From: Franconibacter helveticus LMG 23732 | Lineage (GTDB): Bacteria; Pseudomonadota; Gammaproteobacteria; Enterobacterales; Enterobacteriaceae | DNA: 64,000 bases | Direction of reading: 5' to 3' | Assembly (NCBI RefSeq): GCF_000463115.2 | Contig: NZ_AWFX01000042.1 | Coordinates: forward strand, 50,411 to 114,410 | In this document: positions 29,577-38,221 of the stretch, piece after piece | How the letters are laid out: each line of letters begins with the position of its first letter | Position numbering within the stretch: the first letter of the stretch is position 1 | Translations under genes and position numbers: made by a program | The notes under the pieces: generated by a model | Told to the model about the DNA's origin: nothing | Databases searched by the model: none | Seen by the model: the letters and a program-made list of their open reading frames with translations, nothing else

Positions 29577-29602
29577 AAAGGGAGCGAAGCTCCCTTTTTT
29601 CA
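29577..29602. terminator. Terminator between ydcL and ydcO
   Basis: AAAAGGGAGC-GAA-GCTCCCTTTTTT, symmetrical enough to act in both directions for the convergent genes. Confidence 0.85.
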
Positions 29603-30793
29603 TGCCTTTTTCTCTTTACTTAACGGCGCTTCGCGCCGCGCAAGTGAAAAAATCGCGTAGCTTATTCCCCCAACCGCCAGACCCCAGAACGCAGAACCAA
29701 CGCCCAGCAGCGTCATGCCGCTTGCGGTCACCAGAAAAGTGACGACGGCCGCGTCGCGTTCGTTTTCTTTCACCAGCGCCTGATGCAGGCTGGCGCTGAT
29801 GGTGCCCAGCAGCGCCAGCCCGGCAAGCATCTGGATCCAGGGCAGCGGCAGGGCGGCAAGCAATGAGGTGATTGAGCCGCCGAACAGTCCCGCCAGCAGA
29901 TAAAAACCGCCTGCGGCGGCCGCGGCGAGCCAGCGCTTGCTGGCGTCCGGGTGCGCATCCGGGCTCTGACAAATGGCGGCGGTGATCGCCGCAATGCAGA
30001 TGGAAAATACGCCGAAGGGCGACAGCAGCAGGGCCAGCGCCCCGGTGGCGACAATCAGCGGCGAGACGGGAAGCCTGTAACCCGCGGCCTGCATAGTGGC
30101 AAGCCCTGGCGCGTTTTGCGAAGCCATGGTGACCAGGAAAAAGGGCAGGCCGATGCCTGTCAGCGAAGCCAGCGTAAAGTGAGGCGCAACAAAAGCGGGG
30201 GCCACGACCTCAAAGCGCAGCGCCGCGCTTTGTATCTGGCCGCCGAGCCAGGAGATCGCCAGGCCTGTGATGAGCGTGACCACAATGGCGTAACGCGGCA
30301 TGCGCGCTTTGGCTACCACCCAGGCCGCCAGCATGCCGCCGCAAAGCCAGAAATGGCCCTCCAGCGCGCTAAATGCCTGCAAACCGAAGCGAAGCAAAAT
30401 CCCCGCCAGCATCGCCGCTGCCAGAGACGGCGGAATGATTTTCATCAGGCGGGCGAAAAGACCCGTTATGCCGCAAAGCACAATCAAAACGTTGGCGAAA
30501 ATAAACACGCCTACCGCCTCATTGAGCGTGCTGCCTTGCAGGCTGGTGGCGAGCAGCGCCGCGCCGGGGGTAGACCAGGCCGTGAGCACGGGCGCGCGAT
30601 ACCAGAAACTCAGCGCCAGCGTGCTGACCCCCATGCCAATGCCAAGCGCTGTCATCCACCCGGCGATTTGCCCGACGCTTGCCCCCGCAGCGGCGGCGGC
30701 CTGCCAGATAATCGCCGCCGAACTGGCGTAGCCCACCAGCACCGCCACAAAACCAGCAAGCGCGGTGGGGAGAGGAAAAGAAAACTGACGCAT
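29600..30793 (-). CDS. ydcO: YdcO, benzoate/H+ symporter family (BenE) transporter
   Basis: A 397-residue inner-membrane protein with about 12 hydrophobic segments. The start at 30793 (MRQFSFPLPTALAGFVAV) matches E. coli YdcO; the frame is open 14 codons further but without family similarity. BenE signatures include VLTAWSTPGAALL, FGLQAFSALEGHF, TMASQNAPGLATMQAAGY and AAICQSPDAHPDASKRW. Family members import benzoate with protons; the substrate of YdcO is unproven, though an aromatic-acid importer would fit a genome carrying pcaGH. It is convergent with ydcL. Confidence 0.92.
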   Translation of the reverse strand: MRQFSFPLPTALAGFVAVLVGYASSAAIIWQAAAAAGASVGQIAGWMTALGIGMGVSTLALSFWYRAPVLTAWSTPGAALLATSLQGSTLNEAVGVFIFANVLIVLCGITGLFARLMKIIPPSLAAAMLAGILLRFGLQAFSALEGHFWLCGGMLAAWVVAKARMPRYAIVVTLITGLAISWLGGQIQSAALRFEVVAPAFVAPHFTLASLTGIGLPFFLVTMASQNAPGLATMQAAGYRLPVSPLIVATGALALLLSPFGVFSICIAAITAAICQSPDAHPDASKRWLAAAAAGGFYLLAGLFGGSITSLLAALPLPWIQMLAGLALLGTISASLHQALVKENERDAAVVTFLVTASGMTLLGVGSAFWGLAVGGISYAIFSLARREAPLSKEKKA

Positions 30794-31007
30794 AAAGGCT
30801 CCGCTGTGCGTTATAACGTCCGCGCAGCGTAGCATTGTGCGTTATAGCGCACAAGTGCGTTCAGGAAACGAAAGGGCACATTTATTTCTGACAAGCACAT
30901 TATTGCCAGCACGATAAATAACGCTCACTGCGCAGCGCTAAAATAACGATCAACCGCAGCGGTTATTTCACCGTTCTTTTTCACTGGAGTTAGAGGGCAG
31001 AGAAGAA

Positions 31008-31033
31008 TAAAGAAACCGGCATTCCTTTGCCGG
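31008..31033 (-). terminator. Terminator after the small minus-strand gene
   Basis: On the minus strand CCGGCA-AAGGAA-TGCCGG followed by TTTCTTT, directly after the stop at 31037. Confidence 0.75.
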
Positions 31034-31036
31034 GGG

Positions 31037-31225
31037 TTATTTGCGCTCCTGCGGCGGATCGTTGGGCGGCGGCGTGGCTTTTCCCGCTTTTTGCCCGGCA
31101 TCCACCGAACGGTCATGCGTATTTTTATACCCCACGCCATCTTTATTACCGCGACGGCCGCCCGCCTGAACCGGCGCAGGCCAGTGACGAGACGCAGAGA
31201 CTGAAGTGACGATATTCTCAGACAT
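31037..31225 (-). CDS. Small hydrophilic protein of unknown function
   Basis: A 62-residue polar protein, rich in Gly, Pro, Lys and Asn, without membrane segment or cysteine. It is believable as a gene because AGGAGG lies 6 bases before the ATG at 31225 and a terminator follows its stop. Likely intrinsically disordered; sequences like this are often stationary-phase or stress-induced in enterobacteria, but I cannot assign a family. It sits between ydcO and ydcN, on its own. Confidence 0.65.
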   Translation of the reverse strand: MSENIVTSVSASRHWPAPVQAGGRRGNKDGVGYKNTHDRSVDAGQKAGKATPPPNDPPQERK

Positions 31226-31561
31226 ACCGACCTCCTGAGAGTAACAGCTTCGTTATATAAACGCGGCGCAAAAGAAACGGTTTTGCGCGCCTGTGAATGA
31301 CTAACTATAGCAGTGGAAAAAGAAAGAAAAGGCGGTGCGACATCAGCAGTAAATAAACCGCCGTAACGTGCTGTAAATCAAGTGGCGTTGTGATGACATT
31401 AATAAACCTAACGGTTTATGCGTAATGAAAAGCGAAAAAACGGGCAGGTAAAATACCCGGGCGCCACAGACCGCCAGAAGCGGGCCGGTCTGTGCGTGAT
31501 CCGCTTGCGCCGCAATGCTATCTTTAGCGTTTTCTATGCCCGCCGGGAACCCGTAAGCATT

Positions 31562-32098
31562 ATGGATATCGCCACGTACCTTGCCGCCACCCTGAAAGCG
31601 CTTCGCCAGAGCCGCGGCTTAAGCCTGACGCAGGCCGCTGAGTTAACCGGCGTGTCGAAAGCCATGCTTGGCCAGATCGAGCGCAACGAATCAAGCCCGA
31701 CGGTGGCCACGCTCTGGAAAATCGCCACCGGTTTTAACGTGCCCTTCTCGCGCTTTATCGCGCCGCCGCAAGCGAGCGCGCCGCAGCAATATGATCCGGA
31801 TAAACAGGCGATGGTTATTACGCCGCTTTTTCCCTGGGACGAAGCGCTGCGCTTTGAGCTTTTCGCCATTACGCTTGCGCCTGGCGCCGAGAGTGAGTCA
31901 ACGCCGCACGAGGCGGGGGTGATTGAGCATGTGGTGGTTATTGAGGGCGAGCTGGAGATGCGCATTCAGGAGCGCTGGCAGCGTCTGGTGGCAGGGGAAG
32001 GGCTGCGGTTTCATGGCGACCAGCCTCACGTTTACCGCAACGCCTGCGCGCGGCCAACGCGTTTTCATTCCCTCATTCATTACGCGAAACCGGAATAA
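31562..32098 (+). CDS. ydcN: YdcN, XRE-type regulator with cupin domain
   Basis: A 178-residue regulator with an N-terminal helix-turn-helix (GLSLTQAAELTGVSKAMLGQIERNESSPTVATLWKIA, about residues 20-56, seen in pieces here as LTQAAELTGVSK and QIERNESSP) and a C-terminal cupin effector domain (ESTPHEAGVIEHVVVIEGEL). The start at 31562 matches E. coli YdcN; the longer frame from 31418 is not family-like. XRE-cupin proteins usually sense small metabolites and control a neighbouring gene, often a transporter or amine-utilisation gene; ydcO is the nearest transporter but lies beyond the small gene at 31037. Confidence 0.9.
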   Translation: MDIATYLAATLKALRQSRGLSLTQAAELTGVSKAMLGQIERNESSPTVATLWKIATGFNVPFSRFIAPPQASAPQQYDPDKQAMVITPLFPWDEALRFELFAITLAPGAESESTPHEAGVIEHVVVIEGELEMRIQERWQRLVAGEGLRFHGDQPHVYRNACARPTRFHSLIHYAKPE

Positions 32099-32122
32099 AA
32101 AAAACCGCAAGCAAGCTTGCGG
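32097..32122 (-). terminator. Minus-strand intrinsic terminator with no annotated upstream gene
   Basis: Read on the minus strand: CCGCAAG-CTTG-CTTGCGG followed by eight T residues. On the plus strand the T-run is missing, so it does not look like an efficient terminator for ydcN. No minus-strand gene lies between it and rlhA, so it may end a small RNA transcribed from 32123-32345. Confidence 0.6.
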
Positions 32123-32345
32123 CAAGTGACAACGACAAACTACAACGACTAGCGATACTGAGGTGAACAATCAGGAATACAGCTTCAGCTTAACGACTCC
32201 GCTCACGCCCGGGAAATAACAAATCCGCCCATGCTTTGCCGCCCTGTGCAAAACGTCTGTTAAGCGCAGCCGCGAAACTATTTCTGATCTGCCAGGGTTC
32301 TGACTACAATAGCCGCCTTTCCATGACCAATAACGAACAAAATTT

Positions 32346-34310
32346 ATGCGCCTGCAATCCCATCATCTTGAACTGCTCAGCCCCGCCCGTGACGCCAACA
32401 TCGCCCGTGAGGCCATCCTGCATGGCGCAGACGCGGTCTATATCGGCGGCCCTGGTTTCGGCGCCCGCCATAACGCCAGCAACAGCCTGAAAGATATCGC
32501 AGAGCTGGTGCCCTTCGCCCACCGCTTTGGCGCGAAGGTATTTGTCACGCTGAACACGATTTTGCACGACAACGAGCTGGAGCCTGCGCAAAAGCTGATC
32601 ACCGACCTCTACCAGACCGGCGTGGATGCGCTGATTGTGCAGGACATGGGGATTCTGGAGCTGGATATTCCGCCCATCGAACTGCACGCCAGCACCCAGT
32701 GCGATATTCGCACCCCGGAAAAAGCGAAATTTCTCGCCGACGCGGGCTTCACGCAGATTGTTCTGGCGCGCGAGCTGAACCTGAACCAGATCCAGGCTAT
32801 CCACGAGGCGGCGGGCGCCACGATTGAATTCTTCGTGCATGGCGCGCTGTGCGTGGCTTATTCCGGCCAGTGTTACATTTCTCATGCGCAGACCGGACGC
32901 AGCGCCAACCGCGGCGACTGCTCGCAGGCCTGCCGTCTGCCGTATACCCTGAAAGATGACCAGGGGCGCGTGGTGGCGTATGAAAAACATCTGCTGTCGA
33001 TGAAAGACAACGATCAGACCGCCAACCTGGCGGCGCTTATCGACGCAGGCGTGCGCTCTTTCAAAATCGAAGGGCGCTACAAGGACATGAGCTATGTGAA
33101 AAACATCACCGCCCATTACCGGCAGATGCTGGATGCGATTATTGAAGATCGCGGCGACCTGGCGCGCGCGTCTGCGGGCAACACGGCGCACTATTTCGTT
33201 CCGTCTACCGATAAAACGTTCCATCGCGGCAGCACCGATTACTTCGTCAATGCGCGCAAAATGGATATCGGCGCGTTCGACACCCCCACGTTTGTCGGCC
33301 TGCCGGTAGGCGAAGTGCTGAAAGTGGGCAAAGATCATCTGGATGTGGAAACCACCGAGCCGCTGGCGAATGGCGATGGCCTGAACGTCATGATAAAGCG
33401 CGAAGTGGTGGGTTTTCGCGTGAACGTGGCGGAGAAAACCGGCGAAAACCGCTACCGTGTTTTCCCTAACGAGATGCCGGATGCGCTGAGAACCTTGCGT
33501 GCGCACCATCGCCTTAACCGCAACCTCGACCACAACTGGCAGCAGGCGCTGCTGAAAACCTCCAGCGAACGCCGTGTTGGGGTCGATATCGAGCTGGGCG
33601 GCTGGCAGGAGCAGCTTATCCTGACCGTCACCAGCGAAGATGGCGTCAGCGTCACCCGCACGCTGGATGGCGCGTTCGACGTTGCCAACAACGCGGAAAA
33701 GGCGATGGCGAACCTGAAAGAGGGGCTGGCTAAGCTCGGCCAGACTATCTATTACGCCCGCAATATCGACATCACGCTGCCCGGCGCGCTGTTTGTGCCG
33801 AACAGCCTGCTGAACCCGCTGCGCCGCGAAGCCATTGACGCGCTGGATGAAGCGCGTCTGGCCAACTACCAGCGCGGCAGCCGCAAGCCGGTTTCCGTAC
33901 CGCCGCCGGTGTACCCGGAGACGCACCTGACCTTCCTGTCTAACGTCTACAACCAAAAAGCGCGCGATTTCTACCAGCGTTACGGCGTGCAGCTTATCGA
34001 CGCGGCTTATGAAGCGCATGAAGAGAAGGGCGACGTGCCGGTGATGATCACCAAGCACTGCCTGCGCTTTGCCTTCAACCTTTGCCCGAAACAGGCGAAA
34101 GGCAACATCAAAAGCTGGCGCGCCACGCCGATGCAGCTGGTTCACGGCGACGAAGTGCTGACGCTGAAGTTCGACTGCAAACCCTGCGAAATGCACGTGG
34201 TCGGCAAGATCAAAAATCACATTCTGAAAATGCCGCAGCCCGGCAGCGTGGTGGCTTCCATCAGCCCGGACGATTTGTTAAAGACATTGCCAAAGCATAA
34301 ACATGCCTGA
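32346..34310 (+). CDS. rlhA: 23S rRNA 5-hydroxycytidine C2501 synthase RlhA (peptidase U32 family)
   Basis: A 654-residue U32-family protein, near-identical in layout and length to E. coli RlhA (YdcP), which hydroxylates C2501 of 23S rRNA. Conserved parts include HHLELLSPARDANIAREAI at the N-terminus, GADAVYIGGPGFGARHNASN, VQDMGILELDIPPIELHAST, the Cys-rich HGALCVAYSGQCYISHAQ and RGDCSQACRLPY, and a C-terminal pair in KHCLRFAFNLCPKQ and LKFDCKPCEMHV. These cysteines probably bind an iron-sulfur cluster, as known for related U32 hydroxylases. Prephenate supply is required in E. coli. Terminator at 34313. Confidence 0.96.
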   Translation: MRLQSHHLELLSPARDANIAREAILHGADAVYIGGPGFGARHNASNSLKDIAELVPFAHRFGAKVFVTLNTILHDNELEPAQKLITDLYQTGVDALIVQDMGILELDIPPIELHASTQCDIRTPEKAKFLADAGFTQIVLARELNLNQIQAIHEAAGATIEFFVHGALCVAYSGQCYISHAQTGRSANRGDCSQACRLPYTLKDDQGRVVAYEKHLLSMKDNDQTANLAALIDAGVRSFKIEGRYKDMSYVKNITAHYRQMLDAIIEDRGDLARASAGNTAHYFVPSTDKTFHRGSTDYFVNARKMDIGAFDTPTFVGLPVGEVLKVGKDHLDVETTEPLANGDGLNVMIKREVVGFRVNVAEKTGENRYRVFPNEMPDALRTLRAHHRLNRNLDHNWQQALLKTSSERRVGVDIELGGWQEQLILTVTSEDGVSVTRTLDGAFDVANNAEKAMANLKEGLAKLGQTIYYARNIDITLPGALFVPNSLLNPLRREAIDALDEARLANYQRGSRKPVSVPPPVYPETHLTFLSNVYNQKARDFYQRYGVQLIDAAYEAHEEKGDVPVMITKHCLRFAFNLCPKQAKGNIKSWRATPMQLVHGDEVLTLKFDCKPCEMHVVGKIKNHILKMPQPGSVVASISPDDLLKTLPKHKHA

Positions 34311-34312
34311 TT

Positions 34313-34338
34313 AAAAGCCCGCTTAAGCGGGCTTTTTT
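34313..34338. terminator. Terminator between rlhA and yncJ
   Basis: AAAAGCCCGC-TTAA-GCGGGCTTTTTT. The A-run and T-run allow action from either side; it reaches the yncJ stop codon. Confidence 0.9.
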
Positions 34339-34564
34339 ATGGTAACTGGCGGGCGGGTTTGCGGGCGCTGAACCCGTGGCGTTCGCGCAGGGCGTCGGCG
34401 GCCTCTTCAGCCACGGCGCGCAGTTCGTCGCTGTCGGCCTCATGGCGCAACTGAGCATCGGGGTTCTTAACCCGGAAAAAAGTATGTTCGCCCGCATGCG
34501 CGGCATACTGCCCGGAAAAGAGCGCGCCGCAAAGCAGCAGAGCGCTTAGCGCCTTTTTTAACAT
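34337..34564 (-). CDS. yncJ: YncJ family small secreted protein
   Basis: A 75-residue exported protein. From the ATG at 34564 (MLKKALSALLLCGALFSGQ) it has a Sec signal peptide and then the YncJ core VKNPDAQLRHEADSDELRAV. The frame is open to 34600, but that start would hide the signal. E. coli YncJ sits at the same place, after rlhA. Function is unknown; the mature part is a short charged helix of about 50 residues. Confidence 0.85.
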   Translation of the reverse strand: MLKKALSALLLCGALFSGQYAAHAGEHTFFRVKNPDAQLRHEADSDELRAVAEEAADALRERHGFSARKPARQLP

Positions 34565-34710
34565 TTGCCCGGATCCCTTAACTGCCAACGGTGCGCGCAC
34601 TATCGCAATAATAACGTCTGTTTATTATTGCGAAGTTCAAAGCGCTGAAAAGGCGTTGTCAGGATTGCAAAGCATTTGCAGGATTTGTCTTTGTTGAGGC
34701 GGCGTTGAGC

Positions 34711-35040
34711 TTAATGCGCGACGGAGCGGGAAAAGAGGTTTATCACCAGCACCCCCAGGATAATCAGCGCCATGCCGAGTATGGCTGGCCAGTCCAGCTT
34801 TTGCCCCAGCAGCAGCCAGCTCACCACGCCGATCAGCACAATGCCGACGCCCGACCAGATAGCGTAAATCACGCCGGTTGGGAGCGTTCGCATCGGGAAA
34901 GTCAGGCTGTAGAACGAAAGCCCATAGAAAACTACCGTGGCGATGCTCGGCAGCAATTTCGTGAAGCTGTCGGAGAGCTTAAGACAGGTGGTGGCGATAA
35001 CTTCGCAAATAATGGCGACGCCGAGCAGTAGGTAATTCAT
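34711..35040 (-). CDS. Small multidrug resistance (SMR) exporter, EmrE-like
   Basis: A 109-residue protein with four membrane helices, functioning as an antiparallel dimer that exchanges protons for cationic drugs or polyamines. The essential membrane glutamate is Glu13 (GVAIICEVIATTCLK). The rest follows the family: PTGVIYAIWSGVGIVLIG and WPAILGMALIILGVLVINLFS. It is closest to EmrE-type drug exporters rather than the paired MdtIJ or guanidinium (Gdx/SugE) types. The ATG at 35040 follows AAGGAG. It is a single gene. Confidence 0.9.
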   Translation of the reverse strand: MNYLLLGVAIICEVIATTCLKLSDSFTKLLPSIATVVFYGLSFYSLTFPMRTLPTGVIYAIWSGVGIVLIGVVSWLLLGQKLDWPAILGMALIILGVLVINLFSRSVAH

Positions 35041-35496
35041 CGTGCAGGCTCCTTAAAAGTAAGAGCGGGAAAGCATAGCGGAGGGGGCGGGAGAGGGGCA
35101 AGGCGAGAAAAGATCCCGGAACAGAAACCGGTGCAGAAATAAACGAAGCGTTAATGAATAAAAAATCCAGGAACAGAAACCGGTGCGGAAATAAGCGAAG
35201 CGTTAATGAATAAAGCGGCATCGAAGCGGGAGTAAAAAACTTTATTTTTTATTGCTCTGTTTTTCCGAGTCGTGGATCCAATAAACAAATACATAACGAA
35301 AATACCTCGGATTAACACTATCTCATTAATATAACCGGCCCTTTGTTAATCATTTTTTCTTTTTAATTTATTGCCCAATAAAAAGGCATGGTTATATTTA
35401 TTTATATTTGTTCGTTTTTCTTTGCATTTATTGAAACATTTCAGCCAGGACCAGACGTTTTAACAAACATCGTAAAGTTCACTGAGAGGTTTTAGG
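35041..35496. other. Intergenic region between the SMR exporter and the alkyl sulfatase
   Basis: About 455 bases. The left part holds a 2 x 52-base tandem repeat (35113-35216); the right part (35280-35420) is strongly AT-rich and should contain the sulfatase promoter. I see no gene. Confidence 0.65.
35113..35216. repeat. Tandem direct repeat, 2 copies of 52 bases
   Basis: Two adjacent units beginning ATCC(C/A)GGAACAGAAACCGG and ending CGTTAATGAATAAA, differing at three or four positions. Each unit contains the small inverted motif around ACCGGT. It lies upstream of the divergent exporter and sulfatase genes. Origin and function unknown. Confidence 0.85.
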
Positions 35497-37467
35497 ATGA
35501 AAGTCAAACCGATTGTCAGAAGTTTCGCGCTCGCAGGTTTGTTCGTTTCCGCAGCATCCTGGGCAGCTGAAGCGCCAAAAGAGGCAACCGCCGCCACCCA
35601 GCAAGCCAACAACGCACTGTTTAGTCAGCTCCCTTTCTCTGATAACACCGATTTTACCAATGCCCATAAAGGGTTTATCGCGCCACTGCCGCAGGAAATT
35701 ATTAAAGGCGAGCAAGGCAATGTTATCTGGAATCCGCAGCAGTATGCCTTTATCAAAGAAGGGGATAAAGCGCCAGATACGGTTAACCCAAGTTTATGGC
35801 GGCAGTCTCAACTGATTAATATCAGCGGGCTGTTTGAAGTGACCGAAGGCGTATATCAAATCCGCAACCTCGACCTTTCAAATATGACGATTATTGAAGG
35901 TCAGACGGGCGTAACGGTGGTGGACCCGCTGGTCTCTGCGGAAACCGCTAAAGTCGGCATGGATCTCTACTTCAAAAACCGGGGCCAAAAACCGGTCGTT
36001 GCCATTATTTATACCCACAGCCACGTCGACCATTATGGCGGTGTGCGGGGCGTAGTGAATGAAGAGGATGTTAAGTCGGGCAAAGTTAAGGTTTACGCCC
36101 CGGCCGGATTTATGGAGGCGGCGGTTGCGGAGAACATTATGGCAGGTAACGTAATGAGCCGCCGCGCCAGTTATATGTATGGCAACCTGCTGAAACCCGA
36201 CGCCAAAGGCCAGGTTGGCGCCGGGCTGGGTACAACGACCTCTGCCGGTACGGTAACGCTAATCGCCCCGACAAATATCATTGAAAAAGATGGGCAGAAA
36301 GAGGTGATTGACGGCCTGACCTATGATTTTATGCTGGCGCCAGGCTCTGAGGCGCCTTCAGAAATGCTGTGGTTCATTGAAGAGAAGAAACTTATCGAAT
36401 CCGCTGAAGATGTCACCCACACCCTGCATAACACTTACTCGTTACGTGGGGCAAAAATACGTGAACCGCTGCCCTGGTCCAAATACATTAACCAGGCGAT
36501 TGTACGCTGGGGCGATAAAGCAGAAATCATTATGGCCCAGCATCACTGGCCGACCTGGGGCAAAGAAAATGTGCTCAATCTGCTGAAAAGCCAGCGTGAT
36601 TTGTACCGCTACATTAACGACCAGACGCTGCGGATGGCGAACGAAGGGATGACGCGTGACGAAATCGCCGCTAACTTCAAACTGCCGGATTCGCTGGCCC
36701 ATACCTGGGCCAACCGCGGCTACTACGGTTCGGTAAGCCACGACGTGAAAGCCACTTATGTCCTCTATCTTGGCTGGTTCGACGGCAATCCGGCGACCCT
36801 GGATGAGTTGCCGCCCGAGGAAGCCGCGAAGAAATTTGTGGAGTATATGGGCGGGGCGGATGCCATTCTGCAAAAGGCAAAAAGTGATTTTGACCAGGGC
36901 AACTATCGCTGGGTGGCGCAGGTGGTAAGCAAAGTCGTTTTCGCCGATCCCAATAATCAGGCGGCGCGCAACCTGGAAGCCGACGCGCTGGAACAGCTGG
37001 GTTACCAGGCAGAATCCGGTCCGTGGCGTAACTTCTACCTTACCGGCGCGCAGGAGTTGCGAAACGGCGTAATGCAAGGCCCAACGCCAAACACCGCCAG
37101 CCCGGATACGGTGCGGGCTATGACGCCGGAAATGTTCTTCGACTATCTTGCGGTGCATATCAACGGTGAAAAAGCCGCAGGCGCTAAATCGGTATTCAAT
37201 ATCGACCTTGGCAACGATGGCGGCAAATATAAGCTGGAGCTGGAAAACGGCGTGCTGAACCACACCGCGGATGCGCAGGCGCAGAATGCCGACGCCACGA
37301 TTACCCTGAACCGCGATACGCTGAATAAAATTATCCTTAAAGAAGTGACGCTGAAACAGGCGCAGGAGAGCGGCGACGTGAAAATTACCGGCGACGGCGC
37401 CAAACTCGATGCGATGCTCGGCTACATGGATAAATTTGAATTCTGGTTCAATATCGTTACGCCATAA
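35497..37467 (+). CDS. Secreted linear alkylsulfatase, metallo-beta-lactamase fold (YjcS/SdsA type)
   Basis: A 656-residue exported enzyme. A Sec signal peptide (about residues 1-24, ending SWAAE) precedes a metallo-beta-lactamase domain with the binuclear zinc motif YTHSHVDHYGG (H-x-H-x-D-H). Further metal-site segments are EDVTHTLHN and AQHHWPTWG. An alpha-helical dimerisation domain (LYRYINDQTLRMANEG, PEEAAKKFVEYMGGADAIL) and a C-terminal SCP2-like lipid-binding domain complete the SdsA1/YjcS layout, and the length agrees with the family. Such enzymes hydrolyse SDS-like primary or secondary alkyl sulfates to alcohol and sulfate. ATG at 35497 follows GAGAGG. Monocistronic with its own terminator. 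Confidence 0.93.
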   Translation: MKVKPIVRSFALAGLFVSAASWAAEAPKEATAATQQANNALFSQLPFSDNTDFTNAHKGFIAPLPQEIIKGEQGNVIWNPQQYAFIKEGDKAPDTVNPSLWRQSQLINISGLFEVTEGVYQIRNLDLSNMTIIEGQTGVTVVDPLVSAETAKVGMDLYFKNRGQKPVVAIIYTHSHVDHYGGVRGVVNEEDVKSGKVKVYAPAGFMEAAVAENIMAGNVMSRRASYMYGNLLKPDAKGQVGAGLGTTTSAGTVTLIAPTNIIEKDGQKEVIDGLTYDFMLAPGSEAPSEMLWFIEEKKLIESAEDVTHTLHNTYSLRGAKIREPLPWSKYINQAIVRWGDKAEIIMAQHHWPTWGKENVLNLLKSQRDLYRYINDQTLRMANEGMTRDEIAANFKLPDSLAHTWANRGYYGSVSHDVKATYVLYLGWFDGNPATLDELPPEEAAKKFVEYMGGADAILQKAKSDFDQGNYRWVAQVVSKVVFADPNNQAARNLEADALEQLGYQAESGPWRNFYLTGAQELRNGVMQGPTPNTASPDTVRAMTPEMFFDYLAVHINGEKAAGAKSVFNIDLGNDGGKYKLELENGVLNHTADAQAQNADATITLNRDTLNKIILKEVTLKQAQESGDVKITGDGAKLDAMLGYMDKFEFWFNIVTP

Positions 37468-37476
37468 ACGGGCTTA

Positions 37477-37505
37477 CCCTCGCGCGTCAGCGCGAGGGCT
37501 TCTTT
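37477..37505 (+). terminator. Terminator of the alkyl sulfatase gene
   Basis: CCCTCGCGC-GTCA-GCGCGAGGG followed by CTTCTTTC. Confidence 0.85.
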
Positions 37506-37688
37506 CCCTCTGTAACATTATCTTTTACGGGCAAATAACGGTCATGCGATGGGTTCGCTAACCTTAATTACAGCCGCCGTTTCTGGCTACAATGGAACAG
37601 AAGGTGGCAAACAGGCCTTCAACGGCATGCTGGTGAGAAATAAAACGCGCTGAGTTTTTGACTGCCCTTGTTAACCCAGGAGAGGAAT

Positions 37689-37988
37689 ATGAAACTTCAT
37701 CAAGTTGCGGCTTTTACTTTTGGCCTGTCTGTTTCTGCGCTAGCGATAGCCGATTCGCCGATGGCGAGTTTAGAATTCTACTCTTATAAAAGCACTATTG
37801 TTAAAGACCTGAAAAAGCACTGCGACATTAACCATACGGCAAATGATGATAAATGGCTGGACCAGGTATTGGCTCACGGCAATAACAGACTCCTGCTTAA
37901 TAATGCCCTTGCCGAACTTAAAAAGAACGATCGGCAAAAATATGACGCGACTATTAATGAAATTCAGTGCCCCTCTGCTGGGGCCTGA
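37689..37988 (+). CDS. YicS-like small exported protein
   Basis: A 99-residue protein starting at ATG 37689 after a strong AGGAGAGG. Residues 1-21 are a Sec signal peptide (ALAIADSP). The mature part shows the spacing of E. coli YicS as I recall it: SLEFYSYKSTIVKDLKKHC, then ANDDKWLDQVL, NRLLLNNALAELKKND and a final Cys-Pro (IQCPS), with two cysteines able to form a disulfide. Function of the family is unknown. It is single and convergent with the cio operon. Confidence 0.75.
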   Translation: MKLHQVAAFTFGLSVSALAIADSPMASLEFYSYKSTIVKDLKKHCDINHTANDDKWLDQVLAHGNNRLLLNNALAELKKNDRQKYDATINEIQCPSAGA

Positions 37989-38086
37989 CAATTAACGCGG
38001 ATAAATGATTTATTAGCGAGTGAACGGCGATACCAGGCGGGCGGCAACGTGCCTGCCCGCCTTGTTGAGTTTTGCCTTTGCTTAAC

Positions 38087-38221
38087 CTAATGCGTCTTTA
38101 ACCCCGCCGCGGTCATTAGCATCCTGAACACCATCGACACCGCCGTGAGCGCCAACACGCTGGCGACCCAGATGGCCGCCATCCAGAGCAGCCGTTTCCA
38201 TAAGGGAGTGTGCGCCGCCAT
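38087..38221 (-). CDS. DUF2474 small subunit of the CioAB-type bd oxidase
   Basis: A 44-residue protein too short for most gene finders: MAAHTPLWKRLLWMAAIW, then one hydrophobic helix, ending GLKTH. Its ATG overlaps the cioB stop by one base (TGATG), so it is translated by coupling. Proteins of this DUF2474 type occur behind CydB-like subunits, in the place taken by CydX in the bd-I oxidase, and probably stabilise the complex. One membrane helix with a positively charged N-terminal side. Confidence 0.85.
   Translation of the reverse strand: MAAHTPLWKRLLWMAAIWVASVLALTAVSMVFRMLMTAAGLKTH

Noticed and set aside
31418..31561. 48-codon N-terminal extension of ydcN
   Set aside because: Residues are not family-like and the helix-turn-helix begins properly from the ATG at 31562.
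32304..34220. Minus-strand open frame of 638 codons opposite rlhA
   Set aside because: It is a shadow of the high-GC rlhA gene: composition is Arg/His/Gln-rich, there is no ribosome-binding site, and the plus strand encodes a clearly conserved protein.
38040..38080. GGCGGGC...GCCCGCC hairpin after the DUF2474 gene as terminator of the cio operon
   Set aside because: The stem is good but no T-run follows on the minus strand, so I do not call it an intrinsic terminator.
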